A stretch of DNA of 64,000 bases from Ornithodoros turicata. Its lineage: Eukaryota > Arthropoda > Arachnida > Ixodida > Argasidae. The first letter of the stretch is position 1; the number at the start of each line of letters is the position of its first letter. Below are positions 40,801 to 52,800 of the stretch, in pieces. The position numbers were made by a program, and so were the translations under genes. The notes beneath the pieces were generated by a model. The model ran no database searches and was not told the DNA's origin. It was given only the letters and a program-made list of their open reading frames with translations. The stretch lies in contig NC_088202.1 of assembly GCF_037126465.1 (NCBI RefSeq), forward strand, positions 102,641,962 to 102,705,961, written 5' to 3'.

Positions 40801-43800
40801 TGTCATCACACAATTTTGTAAGGTGCCAGTATAATGATGTATCCTAACAGTGTTTCAAAGGTGTCCTGCCGTTCGATTCTTAATTACGTTATGTTTTGCA
40901 TTCCGAAACTAGACCGTCACAGCAGTGCAGCGCTGGGGATTGTACTACAGTACGTTTCCCAGCCAATATTTCAATAAGAAACGGCTTGAGGTTAACAACA
41001 ACCATGTATATAATATCCCGTACCGCGTTCTGAACAAAAATTGTTCAATAAAGAACGGTCCGGGAAAAGATATACTCGCATGGCAGAAAGAGATCGTTCT
41101 GTAGAATCACAGCCGTTGTTTTAGCCGTGTATGCGTTTAGTATGATTTATATCAAGCATCGCCTTAGAAAGAGCCTTTTAGTAAACGACAGCGGTGCTTT
41201 GCCTCGCAAATATGGACACACCGAAGCAGCGCAAATAATTACTTCACGCAATTAGATCACACTCGTTAGGACAGTTAATCAGGTAGTGATGTAAGCTTAA
41301 TCAATTAAGTTACTTAGAAAGTGGTAACACCTCCTTGAGACACAGGACTTATCTCTCTTTGAAGTACAGCCCTTCTATGTTTGTTTGTTGCTTCCTTCAT
41401 TTGTTCTGCGTATTTGCAGGCGCGGTTGTGCCAAACTGAATGTCCATCTCGAGTACTCACATGCTTTTGCTGAATACAATTGCAGCGTGAGCAAAGCTGC
41501 TTAGGGACGGGGGCCTGCTATCCAGCACTGGCTTTGTCATGCTTGTTATGTGGAGCACGTTACAGAAAATGCAGCTCCACATCTGAAACACCAATCAGTA
41601 TCATCGTCATCTAAAAGGGGCACCGTTGTGAGACCAGACACGCTTTCTGGAGATCTTCTATGGCACTTTCCGCAGTTTGCACAATTTTCTTCAGCATCGA
41701 AGTCTCTCATAGGAACCACTTTCATTAACTGTGACTCCCATCTTACCCTTTGATGTGCAAGGGCCCTCTTGCACTACACACGTATGGTCTGCAAATTGCA
41801 ACAGAACGATTTGGAGCTTGAGACAGTTGTGCTTTTGTCATTTTGGACCTCGTGTATCCTGTCTGTGAAGCGTAAACAAAAAAGTCTAACACGATATGCT
41901 TTTGTAAAGAAGATCACTGATGATGAGTAAAGAGAGTATACATATTTCAAGATCAACATTTATTTCTTGCACTTATGCGTTTCAGGATACAATGAACGTG
42001 CAGGGAGGTCGCAAAAGACTACATTTATTGTTTTCTGACCTTCCTACAATGACAGTATATATTTTAGGGATGACAATGGACAGGTACACTCTCTAAATTT
42101 GTAGCACTCAATTTTAGGTTGGAATGAGCAAAGGATAGCAACTTCCCTCCTGATATTTTCTCATATATGCTGAATTTTAAATTTAATGTGATCAACAGTA
42201 GATGTAAACAACATCAGTACCAGAGAAATGCATCCTCAATAAATAAATTTCTTCTTATAGCATATATGTGCATGCCTATCAACTGAAACAATTATCACAG
42301 TTTCCTGACATGTTTTAATTTCTGAGAGTGTACTGTAGAGGCTGCTTAGATCTACAACAGTTCATACAAGGTATTATATACTGTGAATGTCTTTCAAAAT
42401 CACATGTGACACATATGCCTTTACTTTCTGGAGGTGCTGTGGTAGTCAAAGTTTGTGGGCATTACGCAGGTTCTGCACCCATTTCTTGAGTATGTCGAAG
42501 CAGCTGTGAAGTAACCTGTATTGATGATTATTCCAATTTTTATGGTGCATCGACAACAAAGGCAATAATACATCAGAACATTGGTTTGGGTGCAACCAGT
42601 TAAAAATGAATGTTGTTTAATAAATGCATTGGACAAATGTTAAAACATCAGTTTAAAACATGGCTTACAATCCCTGTATCTTCTAAAAATTGAGAAGATT
42701 AAAAACTATTCTAATAAGAATATGGGGAACTCTTCTAAAAAGAATTATAATTATTATATTGCTGGGTGAAGGAGCCTAAGGTGTGTTTCTGATGTGAACA
42801 TGTAAGAAAATGTGCAAATTTGAGAGAGGCTGACCACAGTGCGTGCACTGAGGTGGTTCCTTCCTGTAAAGTAGAAACCAGTGGATGAGGAACTTGATAC
42901 TTATCTGTACTCCCAGTCATATCACACTGCACAGATTATTCACTGGGTAGTCCACATGACGAAACCTGTATTGACGAGAGACCACTTTTGCCTTAAAAAC
43001 TGCTACAAATAGCACGGCACGCACAAATTATTATTATCTAACAAGCTGACGATACAGCTGAGACACAAGGCGTTATCCAAGTCGCGCCACACCACCGTCA
43101 CGTAGCATTCTGTGTCACAAATCAAACCAAGGCACAAAACAATACCAATACATGAAAAAAGGTGACAATCTTGGTCTAATTATGACGTAATATCGTAGAA
43201 CGTGAAGAAAAACAATGTGCAAGTTTCCGGCGATGCAGAATCAAAAATAAAATGACGTAATACCGAACTTGTGCGCGAAGGTAACTCAAAGAAGTGAATG
43301 TGGCACTTGCTTCCGCAGAGAACACCGTGTACCATGCTAGCAATGCATGCAAAAAAAGCGCTCGAGTGCTCGCACATATATTGATGACAACACTACCAGT
43401 GTACTATAACATGTTCTTTCAAGCACATTATGCACTCAAACTGTATTTGCCACAAGGTAACATGCAAGTGTGCTCGATTGAACCTCGGAAGAGCGATCAA
43501 GCAACCTGCATCCAGTGCTCGTTTTGTGCAAAAAAACACTTCATAATGGTCAACTAAATATACAGAATGGACGCCTATTTATTCCTTGATAAAGAATTAC
43601 TCACCTGTATAAATTTAGGCCCTGTAACTTTGCCAGTACGGTTGGTACGACCGTAATTGCAAGAAGTTGCCACGATCGCTGCGGCGACTGTTGTGGGTAC
43701 AGTAAGATGGCGGCCGGTTTCCTCACGCTCGCGCTCCCTATCCGCGATCCAGCCTTTTACAATCGGGATCAGTGATTTGGTCAGAGGTGCCGTACTGCGC

Positions 43801-46800
43801 ACGTGTATTAGTTCACGTTCTCTCGTTTGACGGCGCCACTACCCTACACCCAGGTCTGACGCGCGCTGACGTCACCTGCCGCACATGTTCATGTTTTGAT
43901 GTTTTCTTTGTAATCACTCGCAAGGAAGTGCTTGCTGCACACGACGAAACAGTTGGAAGTAGTGTTCGGCTCCCAATCTTTCCTCGCTATCACTTTCTAC
44001 CACTTCTTTCGTAACGCGAGATCCGCAGGCACCTCATGAAACGATACCCCTTGCTCCTTTTTCTTGGTCCCAGAAGTAAAAAAATGGCAGAAGGCAGTAC
44101 GCAGTACCGCATTTTTCGAAACGTTCGAAACCGCGCTTCTCGAAATCAGACAAGAGCGCATAGCAGACGACAAGGGGTATAGGGAAGTGGCGCCCTCTAC
44201 GTGCCCTCCGCGGGAAAGGGAAGCGACTCTGCGCATCTGCAAATGGACAGGCATTGAGTAATAGAGGAGTGCACTGGTCTGGAGCAGGTCTCAATAGCTC
44301 CCCGCATTCGCAGCAGTAGAAAAATATTTCACGTCATAGTCACGTGGTATTACTGCGTCATGCATGACGGATGCCCATTGGCCGAGGGTGGTTGCGCGTT
44401 CCGGGATTGGTTGACAAAGTTTGGAAATAGCTGACAGCTCACTCTTTTCGCGGGCAGGCGGGCACCTACAAGGAGGGTCGCAGCGTCTCGGCGTCTCGCC
44501 CATGTCGGTTGACCACAACGCGCAAAGAGCAAGCGTATTCGCAGGTTTGTTTTGTGAGTTATAGTGACTCTGTCCATGTACTGTTTCCCGATACATGTAT
44601 CATCCCACGAACAGTCTAGCCGGTTCGGAACTGAAATGCTATGGTGGGCTGACGCCTGAGTATGGTGAACTATTGTGGAATCCCACGCACTCGTGGGTCT
44701 CGCTCGCTTCCACAAGTAGACTGTGTATATGTGTTTTTCAAGTTCGAACTTGGTTTGGTTGCAGTCTATTCAACGAACGAAACGTCCTGTACGCACGGTG
44801 AATATATGACTCAAACTTTTGAGTCAATACATTGCATCAAATAAATGTCTATTTCGCCTGTCAAAAATGTGTCTTTGTTATTTTGGAATAACGTGCGCGA
44901 GGCATGAAAACCAATAGAAGTCGATGGTAGCCAGGACCGGCCGAAAGGCGAGCCAAACGGAGAGGCTCCTGATTGGCTGGCTGCTAGGCATCATGACGCA
45001 TTTTTATTGGTCGCATGCCCAGTGTTGCCTGAATTATCTCAAACTATGGGCTCTATGGGGAGCTGTTGGCGCCTGGTCTGGAATGTGGCGGACGAAGGTT
45101 TGTGTTCGGTCGTTCTCAAGTTTTCACTGGTGCTGAGACGTTAAGATCGTTATGTGTGAAACTCACAGTTATCATGGAACAACAACAAGATTACAACACT
45201 TATTTTGAACTTTATTTTATTAGTTATCAAGGAATTGATACTTTGCGGAAGGGTTCTTCAGATTGAATGCATTTGGCAGTAGGTCCACCCACGACCGTGA
45301 TAGATGTTCTTGAATACGGTAAGGCTTAACAAAACCGTTTCATACTCATAACCTTTGTTCGATGGAATCAATTCAGCGAATTCTTTATCATTTTCAGGTT
45401 GCATACCAGGTTGACTGGTAATGAGGTTTGTCACTGTGATTGAAACACAGGTGAGGTCATGTTGCTTTACAGGTCCTTACATTGTGGTGAGTCGCTTACG
45501 ACGTACGTCATTATTTTATTTTATCTTCTTCTTCTTTTTCGTTCCTTTTTTTTTTTTGCAGTCTTATCGTGCAAATTTGCCGCTGAACGTTCGAACGCTG
45601 GAAAAGACACGATTTCAACAAAATTGTCCACAGAGGGGTCATGGTATTAATGTGTCAGAACTTGCAGTGTTTCTGTAGGTACCGTGACTTTTCCAATTTG
45701 CATTTCTTTTTGCAGTGTGTGGTGGTCGATACTGGACACTTCGATACTAATGGCCAAGCTGGTTTGGATTCGAATTTGGATGCATGTAGCATTTCACTCT
45801 TTGTACCTGTTTCGTGCCTCTGTGGCTAATAAATATGTGTAACAGTTTACATTCGTTCTTCTGCGGTGCCAAACTGAAAGCCTCTCGTTCGGGATCGTAT
45901 TTCACTTCTCATTTGGTATATCATGTGGGCTACAGAACTCCATCGAAGGAGTATATCTACTACAGCAGAGAAGGAGTACATACTTACTCCTTCAAAAAGT
46001 GGTAAAGAAACTCCTCTGGAGGTGTTCGCTATGGCACAAGCCGTTTACTCCTCTTCTGGAGTTAATGTGTACCTTTTTGGATAACGGTGTGCGATTTTGA
46101 AACGAACCCCACAATGATTGTATGATGTCTCATCCCTGATTCTCGAAGATGACTTTTCCCTTTTTTTTAGCCTTTGCCTCTCATATTAACCTCTGTGCAG
46201 CGGCATCACCACCAGCAATGGGGTAGACGATCGCCCGTGGCGATGAAACTCCCCATTCATCATCTCTCAATAAAGTTGTTGTTGTTAACGTCTGTGAAGT
46301 GGGGTGTGGTCCTGTGGCTACTACGGGGAAACTTGTAATATCACCACTTGTCCATCATTTATTGTTGTTATTGTTTTTCTGGAACCGAGGGGCGTGGAGT
46401 GTATAAGAAGGTACAGAGAAAATCTCGGCCCGACAAGGAAAAACGTGGCTTGAAACTCATAAACCTTATATTACGATTCAACTGAATCTTCTTTAACCCA
46501 TGAAAAAAGAAATCCAACGTCTGCTCTCCGAAATATGCTACGGCTGCTCCTATCACCTCCAGCGAACCTCTTTCTTTTCTAACTTTTTTTTTTCAGGTTT
46601 GGAAACAAAATATAGTCCGTTAATTCGGGCACTACCAGTTTGCGCGCCTGACGCCACACTGTAGCGGTGCCGCTGCAGTCAGCAGATTGTTTACTTGGTG
46701 TGGGCAAAACAGCAATCAATTGGAGTGACTGGAGTGATCGTCTTCATGCAAAGTGGGCATGCCGTAAAGCCTCCGTGCACACAGCCAGTAGTATAGTCTC

Positions 46801-49800
46801 ATTACGCACAACGACATCCTTTTTCTAATCCAGTTTAAGGAATTTCTAATCCACCACCAGCCTAATCTAATCCAGGTCAAGCCACTTCTAAGTCTTCTGG
46901 TTGGTTGGTCACAACTCCACCACTTCACGCTCATTGATCGATCCAGGCTCCACTCTTCATGGTGATCCATCCAATTTCTATGTGATTGGCTACCCTTCAT
47001 TGCCACCACATCAGCTGACTGGCTCATAGACACCAAAATGATAGTGAGTGACAACTTAAGTCCTACAATTGTTCTAAGCCCTACAACTCGTCCGTGGAAG
47101 GCTCAAGCGATTGGCTACCAGCCTTTGCACGACGCCTCCGCTGCGCGATGTAGTGCAGGCTCTCTCTCCCCCCAGTCTTCACCTGGCCGTGCGGCACTAA
47201 ATTCGAGCGCGCGCGGAGCGATTCTTCTGTGGGGGCGGAGTCAAGTGTATAACTTGTGTTGTCGCTGGCCAAATCCTATTCAATTCTAAGTCTGCTCATA
47301 GGCTTCCAAATTACTCACCTGTCTATTGGTCCAGGGTGGTCACTTCCATTCATTTCTAAAACCTAGTACCCGGAGGTACCCGATTTCGAATCCCGATGCG
47401 GGCTGTGCTGTCTGGGGTTTTTCCTGGGTTTTCCTCAGACACTTTCAGATATATGTCTGCACAGTTCCCTTAGAAATCAGCTCAGGATGCACATTCCCCA
47501 AGGCCGTCAGTCATGACGTTGCCCACCTTTGTGAGGCCGACAACGGCAAGCCCTTTCACGAGCACCACCACCACCACCTTCTAAAACCTAGTGATTGGCC
47601 TATTGGCTGCCGCTCATAAATGCTCGATAGACTCATTTGTCATTTCCACTCTCTGGTTACTCGCTCACATGCTTTCAACTGCTTATTGGTTCATAATTCC
47701 AGCTGCATCATAGGCAACCACTCATTGATTAGTCTCACTCATTTCTGGGCCAGCTCACAGTTCCCCCAAATTGCTTATTGGTCTGGGATGCCTTCTTATT
47801 AGACCTGGGTGGCTCTCCGCAATGGTTGACACACAAACACGGGAAATAGTTTTAAATGTTTATTGACTAAAGCATGGCAGTCTCTGAGATATTGTAGTTC
47901 TCTCAGGGGCACTTCCAGGCACACTGTACATCTCTGCTAACATCCATAGCGTTCTTCACATAGGTACTATGTGGATCACCCAGGCATTCGTCCTTCTCCA
48001 TCCATGGCCCAGCGGCATTAATTCTCTTTGTGCACATCTTCTGAAGTGATGAAAGAACATTATGAGCTTCACTATTTATATCACCCTTTTAAACTCACCA
48101 TATTCTCAGCTTTCATAAGGATAGGAGCCGATGTCATTGCAGAAGTATCTCTTGTCGTCAAATGCCATCAGACTTCACATTTCTGATGATGGACATACAC
48201 TGCTTCTTTTCAATGATTGACACTTGTTCATTCGATACGGTTGTGTGATTGAACAAGGTATCGCAGTGTGTCTCATGAAGAAGGTGCTTGCATACAATAT
48301 TTTTTTACCCCTTTAGCTCTTGCAATTTTCTTTTCTCCAGCTAGTTTGATGGAGTACATTTTAGCTTTCAAGCATATTACCGTATTTTCCAGAGGATAAC
48401 GCGCACCCCTAAAAACGGGACGAATTTGAAAAACGTTCGATGTATAACGCGCACCGCAATGGTTCTACAAGCTTCTGTACTGCCACCAGTATACACAATA
48501 AACCAAAGCGGTGTGTCATATATGAATACGCTCTATTTGAAACACATTTAGTAAAATCCGTTAAACTCCGATGCAACAGCGTCGCTGCCATAGTACACTT
48601 CAGTCTCCTCTCTGCTTTCCGTTTCGCGTCCCTTCTCAATCACGCCATTCTTCTGAAATGAATTCAAGCTTATTGACTGCTGAATAGCATCCTTAAGCAG
48701 CATCATTAACCTTTTATGAAGCTCTGTGCGCTTTTGCCGGTTTTGTCAACTGACCCTGAGAGATATGGGGAAAAGCCACAGCACACTCTGGAAGAGGATA
48801 CAATTTGTACGTCACCGACCTGAAAAGGAACTCTGCAGGAAAATATTTCCGTGTATCACACGCACCGTTAGATAACGCGCAGGACCTCTTCAGAACACTT
48901 TTTTACTGTATAAAGTGCGCGTGATACACCAGAAAATATGGTACTTCTTCGATAAGTACACTACCAGTTTCGCTTTTGAAAGCCCCATGTCTTCCACGAT
49001 TCTTTTAACTGTACAGTGGATGATCCTGCTCGAAGGAAGACAGATCTAAGTCGTCATTGGCGATCGCTCATAACTGATCTTCGTAGTTCTTGCAGAACAG
49101 GCCGAGGATCAGAGAATCCGTGTCAAAGTAGCAGGTAATCACTGCACATGTGAGCTTACCCAGCAAACCATCAATATCCCACAGACCTCCCGAATTGGTC
49201 TCATATGTCACAGATGTCACCTGTATCCTCACTACGTCCGCTGTATATCCACCATGAGACGTCACAAATATCCCCGAGTGAATATTCTGTGGATATACTA
49301 TGAATACTACTACAATGACGTTTATTTACGTTAGAATAAAGATTTATTGTGGCAATAGCAGCCATTTCCAGCATTCTCAGAATGTGTGACAATTACATTT
49401 TTTTAATCAAAATGTTATAAACTTTCTTTAAATAAATAACTTATCACTTCAGACATGTCCAACAGTAACAAATAAAAAGCTTTCGCAAAATAAGCTGCCA
49501 GTCAACACCGACTGTTGGTGTAATGTAGAATCTACATTGTCTAATGTTGACTAATGTTGTATGTAAACAGATAGCGCTGAATCAACGCTGTCTGAAGTGG
49601 ACCTGGTCAATGGTGGATTGTGAGCATGAAGAACAACGTCGATTTTCCACGAGCCACAGCAAATGAGAATTTACACAGCAAATATTTGCATGGATTTGTG
49701 GCATTGTACCTTCAACATATTGTCAACCTTTATCACGAATGCAAAAGTCGTTGCGTCTTTAGTCAACATAATGCACACCCAATTTGTTCTCACTGTGCCT

Positions 49801-52800
49801 AATTTTTACATTCTGATGTGCCATTCGCATGAAAAGTAAAGCCTGTTTGTTGTGATATTTATCTCACGCATTCCTCCATTAATAATATTTATTTTATACC
49901 CTCTTAGCCATACCCTTTTTAATCATATCTGTAATGACTTATCACGTATCGCACCACAGTCAATAAACAAAAAAAAAACATATTTTACCTCTTCCACAGG
50001 AATTTTCCATTGACATTCTCCAACCGCCGTTTCATCTAACAGGCAAGGCGTGTCGTCGTAGCGAATCGCAAAATAAGCAAAATAATAATAATATAAATAA
50101 AAACTAAATAAGAATAAAAATGCAGCAAAATAATAATAACGTCCTGTATATGTCCTCTATATGTCCAAATATCTCTGAGAGACATTCCTGGAACCTTCCC
50201 TGGATCAGCAAATGCGGAAGAAATGCGGGTCCTCAGCCTAGTCCTGGGATATCCCCAAATCCCAAGTGGGATATCGTGTGGATGTTTCTGAGACAAATCT
50301 GGTTTACTGGGTAGTCAACAGGGTTTTGTAGTGGAATGAGTACATGGTTTATTTACTCAGTTCCAAAATCGTAAAGCCAATCTGGAGTGGGAAATCACAT
50401 CGCACTTTTTGTTTGCGCATTTCGAACATGACACAATCGGAGGACAAAATTTCCATCCTCACGCATTGCGCTCAACCCCCGAGACGACTTGCCGTCTCCT
50501 CGTCGAAAGTACTCGAATATCCCGCGTATTAAACTTATTTCAAAAGCGTTCTTCCAAAGACCACATTACCTGAGAGTTTATAGAAACTTTTTTCAACTGT
50601 CGTGCCTAAGGCAACGCATCTGGCAACATTGTCCTCGATGTATGGATGCAGGAATGGTGCCTGGCATAATTTTAGAATTTGGTAAATTTTCGTCACCTTC
50701 ATACCCATTCTATAATAGAGTGCGAGCAACACGTAATGAAAGACGTACTGAACTTTATCCTTGCACATGCTGACCCAGCCCGCGGACCGGGCCGGCCTTG
50801 TTATTGGCTGCGTGCTCCGCGGGTGCGTGACAAAATACGCCGGCACTACAGGGCAGGCCCGGGCCGTCAGAATACGCCACCTCTGCGGGCATGGCCCGGC
50901 CCGGGCCAACAAACATGTTTCCGAGAGTCAGGCTCGGCCGGGCCACACAGCTAATTCCACACAATGGAGGTCTATTACTTCATATCATCATGCGCTTGCG
51001 TCCTTCCTGTGCATATTTTGCAAAGACAAGCAAAGGACACTGCACTAGAGCCCTGCACGGGCACCCGACCCGACCCCGTCCGGACCCGGCACGCGGGACG
51101 GGTCGGGCTTGTTATTGGCTGTGTGCTCCGTTCCGGGCCGAGCCTGGGTTGGAGCACAAGATATGCTGGCTTATGTAAATGACATGCCTGCTGACAGAAT
51201 GCCCAAAAATGATGTGTCTGCTCGCCTAACAGAGCCTGCCTCTAACACCCAATTCAATGGTTCTGTACACGTCCTCTTCGGTGATCAATTGCGATTTTGC
51301 CCACATGTAATTTAGGACACATTGCCACGAATAGGATGCCGGAGAAACGCAATGAAGCAGTTCCAATCCGACTGCACAGTAGCACAGGCGTCGGAAGTGT
51401 TGCATTATGTCTGCATGTAATAGGGCATCCGTTTTCAGGTACTGTGCGTTATAATCCTGTAAACTCGAGCACCCAAAATGTTCGAATACATGCAGAGAGT
51501 ACTGGTAGTCCTCATCACCAATATATTCCTCTGTTAGATCGTTTCGAATGGCAGCTTTTTCTGGTAGGGCCAATTCATCGTACACTGCGAAAGAACTAAT
51601 GTAGCTGTACCGGAATACACCTTTACAAAGCAAAATTCATAGTCGTCTCCAAATATCTGCTTAAGGCATTAGAACGCCTCTGCGCCCCCCATGCATTTGA
51701 CGGTTTTCACGAGCTCCCCCATCGACGAATTTAGGTACTTCATGGTATCTCTGAAGAGGAAGGTGCCAATATCGAATGAATGAATTTTTCCATTGAGCTG
51801 GCCGCAATTCTTTCTTGATTTTGGTAAGTCTCATTTAGTAAGGCTTTCGGATAAAAAATGGTTACTTGCTATGATCAGCTTTTGTGCATAGTGTTTTGTG
51901 CAATACTTTTTCTGTGTTTTATGCAATCATTGAAGTAGGATAAAGGAAAGAATCTTGGGATAATGATTCAATAAATAATAGGTCTCCTGTCCAGAGCGCA
52001 GCCGTACGTCTTCTTGAACCATGCAGCTGCATGCCTGGGACAGGAAGTGACGACATCATGCCGTGGCACAATTGCAGGTGGACTTTGTGCATAGGAGTTG
52101 CATTGGCCGTTAGTGAAAAAAAAAAGCACTGTAGCCTTGGGACAATGGGATGACGTCCAATGAGCAAGGCCTGCAGAAATCGCAAGGATTCACTTCTCTC
52201 TCAGCCTCTGCAGGTACAGACGTGTCACTCCTCACTGGTGGTCGCCGCAAGTGGCTCTAGGAGCGCGCGTCGGCGCAGAGGGCGCTAGGAGCGTGCGCGC
52301 ACATGTAGCGGCCGCGGAGAGGCGCTTTTGTCAGTCGAGCGCTGGCTCACGTAGGGTGAGGATGTGCAGTTGATAGATTAGCAGTGTCTTGCTGCATTTT
52401 TACCTGCAGCTAGTACTTTTTAGTGTTCCACGCAAACCGGCATCTGTCCAAACACTCCGGCTATGCCTAAGCGCCCCTATGCCTATCTCCGCGATCTCTT
52501 AAGCCTTTTCCCTCCCTATGAGCAGTGTTTTGTATGTGATCACGCATGTTTAGACTTGTTTAGCAGTGCCTTTCTTGTTGCCATTTTTACCTGCCGCTAG
52601 TCTTTTGTGGTTCTATCTCTCTTACACGCATATCGACATGATGGTGGCGCCACCTGGTCTCATGCCTTGCAACTAGCTTTCCACCTGTCTCTGCAACTGT
52701 CGTGCCCAACAATATCCAGTCGCCCGTACCGGAGTGATTTCTTCAAGATGGCGTCGTTGATTTTCAAATAAATTATTTCTCTCTGTCTGCTCTCTTTCTA

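Larger units (their letters stand above)
48090..51800 (-). pseudogene. Polinton/Maverick-type DNA polymerase B, minus copy
   Basis: Right to left the minus strand gives the exonuclease-side part ([20 protein letters not shown], 51790-51700), [20 protein letters not shown] and [11 protein letters not shown] (51633-51226), the [10 protein letters not shown] region (about 50540), the motif C block with [12 protein letters not shown] (about 49110) and the C-terminus [17 protein letters not shown] (about 48130). Motif A is missing, replaced by a GC-rich insertion. Two TA-flanked MITEs and several stops interrupt it. Protein-primed polymerases of this kind replicate Polintons, which are virus-like elements; this is a dead remnant. 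Confidence 0.85.

Noticed and set aside
43575..44600. A host gene behind the CpG/CCAAT-rich region
   Set aside because: Promoter-like motifs exist but no exon with recognisable product or consistent splice sites follows on either strand, and part is a dispersed repeat.
45421..45678. Frame in intron 4 considered as an extra beta-mannosidase exon
   Set aside because: Exons 4 and 5 already join within one Trp codon and leave no gap in the protein; no similarity to the enzyme.
47368..47410. A functional tRNA gene
   Set aside because: Only a B-box-like half is present, there is no cloverleaf, and the region is a SINE with target duplications.
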